Positions 47,471 to 57,044 of a stretch of DNA of 64,000 bases are shown here, one piece after another (position 1 is the first letter of the stretch; every line of letters begins with the position of its first letter). The translations under genes and the position numbers were made by a program. The stretch spans positions 209,501 through 273,500 of the forward strand of contig CAJNDS010002147.1 in the NCBI GenBank assembly GCA_905221605.1. Reading direction: 5' to 3'. Under the pieces are notes generated by a model. It made no database searches. It was not told the DNA's origin and worked only from the letters and a program-made list of their open reading frames with translations. The DNA is from Symbiodinium natans. Its lineage: Eukaryota > Sar > Dinophyceae > Suessiales > Symbiodiniaceae.

Positions 47471-47748
47471 CGGGGTGCGTGGATGGGTCCTGGGAGATGG
47501 GGCTCTGTGTCAAGGCGGTCCGTATAGTTTGGGGGTTTAATTTAGGGTTTAGGGTTTAGGGCTTGGGGTTTAGGGCTTAGGGTTTAGGGTTTAGGGTTTA
47601 GGGTTTACGGTTTTAGGATTGAAAATATAGGGTTCAGGCAGTTTCAGGTTGCCAGGGCTTCGGAGGGCTCCGGGGGTCTCTGAAAGCCATGTGACCCAAG
47701 AGCTGTTCCCGGACCCTCGTTCTCAAAGCCGCCGCGGAACTTCCCCCC

Positions 47749-47926
47749 ACTTGGAGGTTCATGGGTACTTATAACCCCACTTTGCAAGTCTACTGATAGC
47801 CTACTTAGGGGACTTAGGGGGGTTTAGGGTTTGGGGTTTAGGGTTTAGGGTTTAGGGTTTGGGGTTTAGGGTTTAGGGTTTAGGACAGTGAGAATCGGGT
47901 TCTAAGTGCCCATGAACCTCCAAGCT
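47749..47926. mobile_element. MITE-B copy with internal heptamer array
   Basis: ACTTGGAGGTTCATGGGTAC left, GTGCCCATGAACCTCCAAGC right; TTTAGGG units at 47820-47883 lie inside. Confidence 0.75.
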
Positions 47927-47995
47927 TGCCTCGCCAGTTCTGCGTCGCGCCGGAGATGGATGGGCCCCGGGATCCCAGTTCAGTCTTCTCTGTCT

Positions 47996-48105
47996 GGGTT
48001 TAGGGTTTAGGGTTTAGGGTTTAAGGTTTAGGGTTTAGGGTTTAGGGTTTAGGGTTTAAGGTTTAGGGTTTAGGGTTTAGGGTTTAGGGCTTAGGGTTTA
48101 GGGTA
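47996..48105 (+). repeat. TTTAGGG array
   Basis: About 15 units with TTTAAGG variants. Confidence 0.95.
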
Positions 48106-48477
48106 AATTTTTCCCACCCCAACCTTGGAGTATCGCCAGAGAACTTCTAACTTCTGGAGTGCCCTGCCCCAAGAGTCGAAAGAGGTTTTCAGAGATTCCA
48201 TGCAGTGCCCAGCCCCCAGAGTGTTTTGGGAGAACACCGGCACCGCAAATTCCTAACGGCAATTTGGGGACCCCGAAGCCCAACCCCTAAGCCTCTGAAC
48301 CCCTGAACCCCTAAACCCCCAAACCCTAAGCCTAAGCCCTTTAAAGCCCTAAACCCTAAACCCTGACCGACCAAGGAACAGCCTGCTGCAACATCGAAGC
48401 CCCTCGAAACCCAGCTGCGATGCTCGCGAGCCGTACTGCCTCTCGGCCTCTTGCAGAGGATTTTAAGGACCATCCTA

Positions 48478-48560
48478 GTTAGTAGGGAATTAGGGAATTA
48501 GAGAATTAGAGAATTAGGGAATGAGGTACCTTATATCACCTAGAAGAACCAGTAAGTCAA
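48478..48560. mobile_element. MITE-A partial copy and MITE-J end
   Basis: TTAGTAGGGAATTAGGGAAT with a triplicated GAATTAGAG stretch, then GGAATGAGGTACC. Immediately before it TTTTAAGGACCATCCTAG (48460-48477) is a MITE-J end. Confidence 0.6.
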
Positions 48561-48607
48561 CCTCCGTAAGCCTATACTGCAAGACGTAAGAGCCGCCACG
48601 GAAGGTG

Positions 48608-48660
48608 AACGGCTCTGCCATGGTGGGCTCTTCCAGGAGGAGGAGAACGTTCTCTACTGG
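48608..48660 (+). CDS. Exon-like island ending in a MITE-D end (unassigned)
   Basis: GGAAG|G, then ERLCHGGLFQEEENVLYWD. The frame reaches the MITE-D end GGGATGTTCCCCC, so the following intron may be that element. Confidence 0.45.
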
Positions 48661-48812
48661 GATGTTCCCCCTTATACTAGTAGGTTTGGGGTTTCGGGTT
48701 TAGGGTTGGGTTTTTTTCCTTATATACTAACAGTGCTTAGTAGGGATTGTAATAGCGGGTACTATAATCCCTATTAAGGACAGTTAGCAGAAGGGGGAAC
48801 ACCCAACATTCT
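48658..48812. mobile_element. MITE-D copy split by heptamer-like DNA
   Basis: GGGATGTTCCCCCTTATACT to GGGGGAACACCC. The word CCTTATACTAGTAG (48670) recurs as CCTTATATACTAACAG (48718) around a GGGTTTAGGGTTGGG insertion. Confidence 0.7.
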
Positions 48813-49089
48813 CTTCCGTTTGCTGAAGAACCCACCGAAAAAAAGCAAAAACAAAAGAGCATGATCCCTCTGTGGCCCTGATAAGGAAGAACGGTTTTTG
48901 TTTTTCGGTGGTTCTTAAGCAAATAGTAGTTCTTGTCCTCTAAAGCAGTAGTTCGCAGTTTAGGTTATCGGGTTTCGGGTTTGGGGCATGTAAAACTTAA
49001 GGGGAGACTTCGACAGCATTGTCTCTGCTAAGGCACAGGAGGAGTGTAGACTACAATCTCGAAGAATCGTCTCTCCAGTGGGACCCTAA

Positions 49090-49200
49090 CCCCTAAACCC
49101 TAAGCCCTAAGCCCTAAACCCTAAGCCCTAAGCCCTAAGCCCTAGGCCCTAAGCCCTAAGCCCTAAACCCTGAGCCCTAAGCCCTAAACGCTAAGCGCCA
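49090..49200 (-). repeat. CCCTAAG array
   Basis: About 15 CCCTAAG/CCCTAAA units. Confidence 0.95.
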
Positions 49201-49317
49201 AAACCTCGTCTAGCAACCGCTCCAGGGTCGGGATTTTCCTGAGAAGCCAACAGTCTGACTGCTTTTGCCCGGCTGCGTCATCCCCTGAAACTTAAGACCC
49301 CCTTTCCCTCCAGGGTG

Positions 49318-49475
49318 GGGGGTTTAGGGGGTTTAGGGGGTTTAGGGGGTTTAGGGGGTTTAGGGGGTTTAGGGCTAGGGGGTTTAGGGGGTTTAGGGGG
49401 TTTAGGGGGTTTAGGGGGTTTAGGGGGTTTAGGGGGTTTAGGGGGTTTAGGGGGTTTAGGGGGTTTAGGGTTTAG
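49318..49475 (+). repeat. GGGGGTTTA 9-mer array
   Basis: About 16 units of the 9-bp monomer, with one interruption (GGGCTA). It is the reverse complement of the 23960 array. Confidence 0.95.
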
Positions 49476-49530
49476 GGTTTGGGGCCTCGGGTACTTGAGA
49501 CCCCCTGTCTCTCCAGGACCCAGCATGCAG

Positions 49531-49622
49531 GAAGACCTGCGTGGCCCGGTTTGACATCCTCCGGAAGGCCTACGACAGTTGGTGCGACGTCTGCCGAGCC
49601 CCAACCGGCAGCCAGGCTTCAA
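49531..49622 (+). CDS. Exon-like island with paired cysteines (unassigned)
   Basis: ATGCAG|G, then KTCVARFDILRKAYDSWCDV and CRAPTGSQAS. WCDVC may be part of a metal-binding or disulfide unit. No family. Confidence 0.5.
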
Positions 49623-49695
49623 GGGGCCCATCTTACGGGTTTAGGGTGTACGGTTTTAGGGGTTTAGGGTTGTTTCTTTCAGAGGGCTTAAATGT

Positions 49696-49785
49696 CCAGG
49701 TAGGCCCTTGCAATATTCCCATATTTTTGGTTTCTTGGTTTTTTGGGGGCTCTTCTTTAGGAATGGGTTAAGTTATTAAGGATCC
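49696..49785. mobile_element. MITE-J copy 2 (diverged)
   Basis: CCAGGTAGGCCCTTGCAATA at the left; TTAAGGATCCTGTGAGG at the right as an imperfect inverted end. Confidence 0.45.
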
Positions 49786-49989
49786 TGTGAGGTTAGAGTT
49801 CAGGGTTTTCGGGGCTTGTACGAAGTCAGGTTTTGTTGTGGGGTTCTTACGATGTCCGGGAGCCTTATGTTTAGCGCACTCCCACAAAAGACCATGATTC
49901 GGAAACCTGAACATACGAAGTCGGGTCTAGTACCGTCTTTGGTGAGTGTGGAACAGGGCTCCTTCAAACATTTTGGCGAGTCATACAGA

Positions 49990-50125
49990 ATGTAGGGTCG
50001 GAATAGTTGCTAATAGTATTCCCTTGTGGTCCCTTTATAAATTGATTCTAAAACCCCCCAAAACCCTATTCTAATTATCTATTGATTCTAAAACCCCCCA
50101 AAACCCTATTCTAATTATCTAGGCT
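49990..50125. mobile_element. MITE-F copy 5 with perfect 40-bp tandem duplication
   Basis: Family start GGGTCGGAATAGTTGCTAAT and TATTCCCTTGTGGTCCCTTT. The right part is present twice in tandem, 50041-50080 and 50081-50120, without any mismatch. Confidence 0.85.
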
Positions 50126-50437
50126 AGGGCAGAACGGTTATTGCAGATAATGACATTTTTTAAGCTTTCAGCTCCTGGTCTGGGTGCCTTGGTGGCATTC
50201 GTGTTTGTAACCAAACCCTCTCGCGGCCTTCACCGCCGAACCCTGTGATATGCTCACGAAACTCCATTAAAAAAGTAGGGCTCTAAGCACCCGAAGTCCG
50301 GTTCCAGCCATATCCACCCCACTTCGAACCCTACTAAAACCAGCGCCCCATGCGCCTCCAAGCAGAAGCCTCTGAGGCGAAGAGGCGAAGAGGCCTTCCG
50401 CGGCCTGAGCCCACTTGGGAGGGCCCTTCTTGGGACT

Positions 50438-50590
50438 CCAAAACCCCCTTAGTTAAGGAATAGACCCTAAATTAGAATAGGAACCCTAATATGAATTAAG
50501 GTATCTTCCTTAATTAAGGAATATACCCTAAATTAGAATAGGAACCCTAATATGATTTAAGGTGTCTTCCTTAATTAAGGGGTTTTGGGC
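50438..50590. mobile_element. Palindromic element (MITE-I) with 61-bp internal tandem
   Basis: Ends CCAAAACCCCCTTAGTTAAG and TTAATTAAGGGGTTTTGGG are inverted repeats. Inside, a unit of about 61 bp containing ACCCTAAATTAGAATAGGAA is repeated twice (from about 50453 and 50514) with a few substitutions. Confidence 0.8.
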
Positions 50591-50689
50591 CCTCTCGGGT
50601 CCTCCCCCGAAGCTTTTAAAGCCCTCGAGACGCGGCCTGGGCAAATGTCGCTTAACTCCAAAAGACGCTGCTGAATCCTATAACCCCAA

Positions 50690-50760
50690 AACCCCAAAAC
50701 CCCAAAACCCCAAAACCCCAAACCCCAAAACCCTAAACCCCAAGCCCTAAACCCTATAAA
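50690..50760 (-). repeat. CCCCAAAA octamer array
   Basis: About seven units of CCCCAAAA before CCCTAAA-like units. Confidence 0.85.
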
Positions 50761-50999
50761 TCCCAAACAAATCCCCCGAAATCCCCCAAAATCCACCGAA
50801 ATTCACCGAAAATCCCCCCGAAACCCATCACCCATCCCCGCGTATTTTCGTTGAGGGTTTAGGGTTTAGGGTTTAGGGTTCAAGGTTCAGGGTTTAGGGT
50901 TTTGTTGTTTCGGGTTTGCGCGTGGGTGTTTAGGGTTTAGGGTTTAGGGTTTCGGGTTTAGGGTTGAAGGGTGTTTTTGCTTACATAAGCTAGAGCAAG

Positions 51000-51200
51000 T
51001 TTCAACACTATGCTTGTTATACTTAGTCCATCAGAGGTAGAGTTTTTTTTATGCCGAAGGACATGTCCGACTCGTTTTCTTGACCATGGTCGCCAGGGGA
51101 GTATAGTTCAGGCCCCCATACCGTAATGGTTTCCTTCAGAGCTACATATGATTCTCATCGGGCCCTATTCCTATTCTGCTAAGCCACGACTTCTGTCTGG
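51000..51200. other. Unique DNA, nothing recognised
   Basis: About 200 bp without repeats or convincing coding frames. Confidence 0.4.
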
Positions 51201-51329
51201 GCTCTAAACCCTAAACCCTAAACCCCAAACCCCAAACCGTAAACCTCAACCCTAAACCCTGCAGCCTTTACCCAACGTAACGAACCTAGGCCCACGTTTC
51301 CCATAGACACCCTAGACCCTAAACCCTAA

Positions 51330-51572
51330 ACCCCATAAACCCTAAACCCTAAAAACCCTGAACCCTGAACCCTGAACCCTGAACCCGAATTCCTAAACCC
51401 TAAACCCTAAACCCTAAACCCTAAACCCTAAACCCTAAAACCTAAACCCTAAACCCTAAACCCTAAACCCTAAACCCTAAACCCTAATCCCTAAACCCTA
51501 AACCCTAAACCCTAAACCCTAAACCCTAAACCCTAAACCCTAATCCCTAAACCCTAAACCCTAAACCCTAAC
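51330..51572 (-). repeat. CCCTAAA array
   Basis: About 33 units, mostly perfect, with a CCCTGAA block. Confidence 0.95.
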
Positions 51573-51675
51573 CGCAGCGTCTGCGGGATCCTTTGCCGGG
51601 CTTCCCCGGTTTCGCCGGGCGGGGCAGATCGCAGAGAGCCCCTGTAAGGGCGTCCCGAGCACCCATGTCGTGGGT

Positions 51676-51752
51676 TTCGGGTTTAGGGTTTAGGGTTTAG
51701 GGTTTAGGGTTTAGGGTTTAGGGTTTAGGGTTTAGGGTTTAGGGTTTAGGGT
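51676..51752 (+). repeat. TTTAGGG array
   Basis: Eleven perfect units. Confidence 0.95.
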
Positions 51753-51939
51753 AGCGATTTTGGGTTTTAGGGATGTAGGGTTCAGGGTTTTTGGGGGCCG
51801 AAACCCTAAACCCTAAGCCCTCAACAGGTGCCCTCGGGCCGAAGTGATTTAAAGCAACCGGTCCTTGAGGAATCTCGGACCCTTTCTGTTGCCGGCGCCT
51901 AGAAGCCTACACCCTAATCCCCAAACCCCAAACCTTAAG

Positions 51940-52075
51940 CCAAACCCTAAACCCTAAACCCTAAACCCTAAACCCTAAACCCTAAACCCTAAACCCTAAA
52001 CCCTAAACCCTCTACCCTAAACCCTAAACCCTAAACCCTGAACCCTGAACCCTGAACCCTGAACCCTGAACCCTA
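51940..52075 (-). repeat. CCCTAAA then CCCTGAA array
   Basis: About 19 units with a switch of variant near 52035. Confidence 0.95.
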
Positions 52076-52108
52076 GGGCTTGAGGTCACATGGTGTTCCG
52101 GCCAGTAG

Positions 52109-52250
52109 CTTGCACTCGTGTTGTCAAAGCTGCCTCATGCCTGGGCTGAGCTACAGCCTGTGAGGAAAGCAGCGGAGCATGTTGCTTCCCAAAAGGGCAG
52201 TGATGCACTGGATGCGCTATATGCTTGCAAGCTCTTCAGCTTGCAATGCC
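52109..52250 (+). CDS. Exon-like island (unassigned, perhaps SET-gene upstream part)
   Basis: CCAGTAG, then LALVLSKLPHAWAELQPVRK, continuing AAEHVASQKGSDALDALYAC and KLFSLQCL. A 47-codon helical frame, open only on this reading. It could be an N-terminal part of the SET-domain gene or a separate gene. Confidence 0.45.
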
Positions 52251-52328
52251 TAAACCCAAACCCTTAAGCCATAAGCCCTAAGCCCTAAACCCGAAACCCT
52301 AAACCCTAAACCCTAAGCCCCTTGTCAG

Positions 52329-52385
52329 GCACGAGCCGCCGGTGTGCCACTGGCCACAGCTCTCGAGGACGTCGACCGGCTCGAG
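52329..52385 (+). CDS. Exon-like island (unassigned)
   Basis: CTTGTCAG|G, then ARAAGVPLATALEDVDRLE, ending CTCGAG|GC. A 19-codon helical segment with AG|G acceptor and GC donor, as in the channel. A (TG)n run follows at 52391-52408. Confidence 0.5.
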
Positions 52386-52409
52386 GCTTGTGTGTGTGTG
52401 TGTGTGTGT

Positions 52410-52850
52410 AAACCCTAAACCCTAAACCCTAGACCCTAAACCCTAAACCCTAAACCCTAAACCCTAAACCCTAAACCCTAAACCCGAAACCCTAAACCCT
52501 AAACCCTAAACCCTAAACCCGAAACCCTAAACCACGGTTTTGTAGTTTCGAGCTTCCGGAGGGAGCCCAAGACCCTTTGATCGAGGAAGCCCTAAACCCG
52601 AACCTGCGGACCCTAAACCCTGGACCCTAAACCCTAAACGCTGAACCCTAAACGCTAAACCCTAAACCCTAAACCCTGAACCCTAAACCCTGAACCCTGA
52701 ACCCTGAACCCTGAACCCTACTTGACTTTAAAGAGGGACTCCCAAACAGTCAGGGTGTCCTGAACCCTAAGCCCTAAACCCTAAACCCTAAACCCTAAAC
52801 CCTAAACCCTAAACCCTAAACCCTAAACCCTAAACCCTAAACCCTACGGG
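52410..52850 (-). repeat. CCCTAAA arrays around short unique islands
   Basis: Arrays at 52410-52535, 52615-52720 (with CCCTGAA) and 52765-52848, separated by islands of 50-60 bp without a recognised exon. Confidence 0.9.
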
Positions 52851-52887
52851 GCTCTACTTTCCGGACCTCTGTCCCTGGGACAGGGGC

Positions 52888-52930
52888 TGCCGCGTCTGGG
52901 CGGCGTGGCCTCCATGGTGCGCGAGGGAGG
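52888..52930 (+). CDS. Possible exon (SET gene?)
   Basis: GGGACAG|G, then LPRLGGVASMVREG. It might be the N-terminal glycine-containing part of a SET fold, but the evidence is weak. Confidence 0.3.
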
Positions 52931-53164
52931 GGGGAGGGGCTGAGTTTCAGGCTAAGGGTTTAGGGTTTAGGGTGTAGGGTTTAGGGTTTAGGGCAAGTTT
53001 AGGGTTTAGGGTTTAGGGTGTAGGGCTTAGGGTTTAGGGTTTAGGGCTTAGGGCTTAGGGTTCAGGGCTTAGGCTTTAGGGTTTAGGGTTTAAAGTTTCG
53101 GTGTTAAAGTTTCGGGTTTTTAGGGTTTAGGATGCAGGGCCTAGGTTAGGACTCAGGGGGAAGC

Positions 53165-53250
53165 CCTGAAATTGTGCCCAGTGGTCAGGCAGTAGCCTTT
53201 CACCTTCACGCAAAGATCCCCTGCCACCAGTTTTTCAAGGACATCGGGTT
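53165..53250 (+). CDS. Possible exon (unassigned)
   Basis: Reads IVPSGQAVAFHLHAKIPCHQ, then FFKDI. Open and protein-like; lies upstream of the SET exons. Confidence 0.35.
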
Positions 53251-53551
53251 TAGGGTTGAGGGTTTAGGGTTTAGGGTTGAGGGTTTAGGGTTTAGGGTTT
53301 AGGGTTTAGGGGAAATCCCTAAACCCTAAATCAAAGTCTAATCCCCTAAGCCGCAGCATCGTATTTGTTTACCAGCGTGTTGCACCCACTCCGGGCAGGC
53401 ACCCCCCACCCCCGCAATCCCGAAGAAGCACCTTAAATCTCAAACCCTGAACCCTAAGCCTAAACCCTAAACCCCAAACCCCAAACCCCAAACCGGAAAC
53501 CCAAACCCTAAACCCCAAACCCTCAACCCTCAAGCCCTAGACTGTGCGGCA

Positions 53552-53630
53552 GGTTCACGGGGTGCGGGTTGGCCTGGCACGGGATCTCGCCCATTACAAC
53601 AGCGAGGCCTCGTGTGCTGATGGGTGCTTA
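53552..53630 (+). CDS. Possible exon (unassigned)
   Basis: GGCAG|G, then VHGVRVGLARDLAHYNSEAS and CADG. Upstream of the SET exons on the same strand. Confidence 0.35.
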
Positions 53631-53999
53631 GCGCAAAAGACTGTTGAGCTGAGGCTTTAGGGTTTGGGGTTTAGGGTTAGGGGTTTAGGGTTTAGGGTTA
53701 GGGTTTGGGGTTTAGAGGTTAGGGTTTAGGGTTTTGAGTTTGGGGTTTGGGGTTTGGTGCCTGGGTTGTTGGGAGGTTTCAGGGTTACAACTGAAGCCTC
53801 AACCCCGGAAGCCCTGCAATCCTGCGCCCCAACCCGTAAACCCCGCAAACCCTAAACACCCTAAAGCCCCAAAGCCCTAAGCCCTAAGCCCTAAACTCCA
53901 AACCCTAAACCCTAAACCCTAAACCCGAAACCCTAAACCCTAAACCCTAAACCCTAAACCCTAAACCCTGAAGCCCTGAAGCCCTGAACCCTAGCTCAG

Positions 54000-54067
54000 G
54001 TGGCGAAGACCGGCGACCACGAGCGGCTGTCTTTCGAAGACGCGCTGTGGGGCGCTGTGATGGTCAG
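54000..54067 (+). CDS. SET gene exon a
   Basis: CTCAG|G, then VAKTGDHERLSFEDALWGAV, then MV and two bases. W-(G/A)-x-x-x-V-R-(S/T)-R begins here. It ends GTCAG|GA and shares CAGGA with the start of exon b. Confidence 0.75.
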
Positions 54068-57044
54068 GAGAGCGGAGTTTAGGGTTTAGGGTTTAGGGTT
54101 TAGGGTTTAGGGTTTAGGGTTTAGGGTTCAGGGCTGAGGCCTAAACCCTAAACCCTAAACCCTAAACCCTAAACCCGAAACCCGAAACCCTAAACCCTAA
54201 ACCCTAAACCCTAAACCCTAAATCTCAAAGCCCTAAGACCTCAGCGCCCCAAAACCCCCAACAAAACTCTCCAAAGCCCTGAGAACCCGAAAGTCCGGTT
54301 TAACAGGCCTCAGGCCTGAAACCCGAATCCCGAAACCCTAAACCCCAAACCCTAAACCCTAAACCCTAAACCCCAAACCCTAAACCCTAAACCCTAAACC
54401 CGAAACCCTAAACCCTAAACCCTAAACCCTAAATCTCAAAAGCCCTGAAGGATGACTGGAGCCATGAGCCCTTGGGCCCTAAGCCGAAAGTCGCTTGCGC
54501 GCCACTGATGCTCCGCCTTCAGGGTTTAGGGTTTAGGGTTTGGGGTTTGGGGTTTAGGGTTTAGGGTTTCGGGTGTGGGATTTAGGGTTTCGGGTTTCGG
54601 GTTTCGGGTTTTGGCCTTGAGCGTGTAGCGCGCGCAACGCAGGACTCGGGGCTTCAGCTGTGGAGACGGGATCAGCGTTCTGGCCCCGGCCCCGCGGCAT
54701 CATATTCTGCTTGTGGGCTTAGGGTTTAGGGTTTGGGGTTTAGGGTTTAGGGTCTGGGGTTTAGGGTTTAGGGTGCTTCAGAAACGTACGCCTTAAACCC
54801 TAAGCCGCCTCAGCCCCAGAACCCAAGCCGACAACCTTGAACCCTAAACCCTAAACCCTAAACCCTAAACCCTAAAACCTAAACCCTAAACCCTAAACCC
54901 TGAACCCTAAACCCTAAACCCTAAACCCTAAACCCTAAACCCTAAACCCTAAACCCTAAACCCTAAACCCTAAACCCTAAACCCTAAACCCATTACAGGA
55001 AGCCGGAAACCCTACACGTTTCAGGGTGGTCTTTCTTTCTGAGGTGGCGGATTTGGTAAACCACAGCTACCTGCCCAACGCGAGGCGCCAGCGAAGATTC
55101 CGTGAGTCTCAGGTTCAACGTTCAGGCCTTCGGGTGTACCCTAAGCCCTAAACCCTAAACCCTAAACCCTAAACCCTAAACCCTAAACCCTAAACCCTAA
55201 ACCCTAAACCCTAAACCCTAAACCCTAAAAAGTCTTAAACGCTGAACCAAATACCAAACCTGGGAGTGCAAGGAAGGGGATCTGCTCTGATGCAACTTCC
55301 CAGGTTGTGTACGCACTCCCTCTAGCCCTAAACCCTAAACCCTAAGCCCTAAGCCCTAAACCCCAAACCCCTAACCCACCCCTAAGGCCATCTAATCCCT
55401 AAACCCTAAACCCTGAACCCTGAACCCTAAACCCTAAACCCTGAACCCTGAAACCCTGAACTTTTTCTTTTTAGGGATCCTGTTGACGGTTGAAAACTCT
55501 TGCGGAGGGGTTCAGAGGTTGAGGGCTCGGGGTTCAGGGTACTCCAGGGCTGGATTTTTCTAGGCTTGGCATCCAAGAGGACGAGGCTTTAGGGTTTAGG
55601 GTTTAGGGTTTAGGGTTTCCGGTTTAGGGCTTGGGTTTAGGGGTTTCCGGTATAAACCCCTAAACCCTAAACCCTAAAAACCCTAAAAACCCTAAAAACC
55701 CTAAAAACCCTAAAAACCCTAAAAACCCTAAAAACCCTAAAAACCCTAAAAACCCTAAAAACCCCAAAAACCCTAAAAACCCTAAAAACCCTAAAAACCC
55801 TAAAAACCCTAAAAACCCCCTAAAAACCCTAAAAACCCTAAAAACCCTAAAAACCCTAAAAACCCTAAAACCCTACCTACCCTAAAAACCCTAAACCTAA
55901 ACCACAAAACCTAAAAAACCCTAAAACCCTAAAAAAACTAAAAACCCTAAACACCTAAACACCCTAAACACCCTAAACACCCTAAACACCCTAAACACCC
56001 TAAACACCCTAAACACCCTAAACACCCTAAACACCCTAAACACCCTAAACCCCCTAAACCCTAAACCCTAAACCCTAAACCCTAAACCCTAAACCCTAAC
56101 CCAAGCCCTAAATCCCAGGTGGACGTGCAGCAGCGGCCAAGATGCCAAGCTCCCCGACCGCGAGAGGTTGTAGACCCCACAACCTTTAACCCCAAACCCT
56201 AAACCCTAAACCCTAAACCCTAAACCCTAAACCCTAAACCCTAAACCCTAAACCCTAAACCCTAAACCCTAAACCCTAAACCCCTCCCTCTCGATGCAGC
56301 TTCCGCTTCAGGGAGCGCAAGCTTCAGAGCGCCCATGCAAAGGGACCATGTAGCTACCATAACCCTAAGCCCTAAGCCCTAAAACCCAGACCCGAAACCC
56401 TAAACCCTAAACCCTAAACCCCAAACCCTACACCCCAAACCCTAAACCCTAAACCCGAAACCCTAAACCCTAAACCCGAAACCCTGGACCCTAGACCCGA
56501 AAAGCAGAAACAGGTGCCCTCACAGGGCCGAATTGATTAGCCAATCTCGGCCCAGGCTCACCCTCATCTCCAAGAAGGAGATCCAACCAGGCAAGTATAA
56601 TAAGGACCCCCGATAAGGGTTTAGGGTTTAGGGTTTAGGGTTTAGGGTTGAGGGTTTAGGGTTTAGGGTTAGGGTTCAGGGTAGTTTCGGAAACCCCCCA
56701 TGCAAGATACCAGTCACTTAAACCTGCCTTTAGCTAGGCATTGGGAATGGAGCTTCAGGGCTATCTCCCCTATTGCGTCGGATTTAGGATTTATGCACCC
56801 TAAACCCTAACACCCACCCGGAACCACAAGCCCCAAGCCCTAAGCCCGAAGCACTAAACCCCAAACCCTAAACCCTAAACCCTAAACCCTAAACCCTAAA
56901 CCCTAAACCCTAAACCCTAAACCCTAAACCCCAAACCCTAAACCCTAAACCCCAAACCCTAAACCTTGATGCAGGTGAGGAGATCTTAATCAACTACAAG
57001 GCCCAGTCCAACCCTGGGGCCGAGGCATACCTCCAGGACCGGGG
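54000..57044 (+). CDS. SET-domain protein methyltransferase (LSMT/SETD-like), split gene span
   Basis: Exons at 54000-54067, 54643-54688, 55044-55101, probably 56300-56341, and 56975-57044 together show the core of the SET fold found in RuBisCO large-subunit methyltransferase and SETD3/SETD6-like proteins. These are FEDALWGAVMVRTRGF (the WA-x-x-V-x-(T/S)R-x-F helix), then VLAPVADLVNHS (the P-x-x-D-x-x-NH motif binding S-adenosylmethionine), then GEEILINYKAQSN (the GEE-hydrophobic-x-x-Y motif with the catalytic tyrosine). It should transfer a methyl group to lysine (or histidine) of a protein; the substrate cannot be told. Donors are GA, GC and GT. The N-terminal exons and the C-terminal substrate-binding domain are not identified. 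Confidence 0.8.
54073..54230. repeat. TTTAGGG array facing a CCCTAAA array
   Basis: TTTAGGG units (54077-54128) are followed within 20 bp by CCCTAAA units (54141-54220), forming a large inverted repeat inside a SET intron. Confidence 0.9.
54643..54688 (+). CDS. SET gene exon b
   Basis: CGCAG|G, then TRGFSCGDGISVLAP, ending CCCCG|GC. Joined to exon a it gives MVRTRGF, and to exon c VLAPVADLVNH, both in phase. Confidence 0.82.
54838..54992 (-). repeat. CCCTAAA array
   Basis: About 22 units in the intron between SET exons b and c. Confidence 0.95.
55044..55101 (+). CDS. SET gene exon c (NH motif)
   Basis: CTGAG|G, then VADLVNHSYLPNARRQRRF, ending TTCC|GTGAGT, a canonical donor. D-L-V-N-H-S is the invariant motif of the LSMT/SETD group. 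Confidence 0.9.
55138..55230 (-). repeat. CCCTAAA array
   Basis: About 13 units within the intron after SET exon c. Confidence 0.95.
55665..56100 (-). repeat. CCCTAAAAA and CACCCTAAA 9-mer arrays
   Basis: About 24 CCCTAAAAA units (55672-55890), a transition zone, then about 11 CACCCTAAA units (55955-56047), then 7-bp CCCTAAA. Two different 9-bp monomers sit side by side. Confidence 0.95.
56195..56283 (-). repeat. CCCTAAA array
   Basis: Twelve perfect units. Confidence 0.95.
56300..56341 (+). CDS. SET gene exon d (probable)
   Basis: GATGCAG, then in the phase left by exon c: PSASGSASFRAPMQ. SFRAP fits the strand before GEE in SET folds. It ends at a MITE-G end remnant (GGGACCATGTAGCTACC). 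Confidence 0.5.
56630..56685 (+). repeat. TTTAGGG array
   Basis: About eight units, with a unique stretch 56510-56610 before and 56690-56800 after, where no exon is recognised. Confidence 0.9.
56873..56966 (-). repeat. CCCTAAA array
   Basis: About 13 units directly before SET exon e. Confidence 0.95.
56975..57044 (+). CDS. SET gene exon e (GEE motif and catalytic tyrosine)
   Basis: GATGCAG|G; with one base from the previous exon it reads GEEILINYKAQSNPGAEAYL, then QDRG. GEE-I-x-I-x-Y is the terminal SET motif with the tyrosine that orients the methyl transfer; N and a leucine/tyrosine spaced after it fit LSMT-like proteins. Confidence 0.88.

Noticed and set aside
51822-56545. Similarity between AACAGGTGCCCTCGGGCCGAA (less one base) near 51824 and AACAGGTGCCCTCACAGGGC near 56514
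   Set aside because: Too short and gapped to call a repeat family or duplicated exon with confidence.
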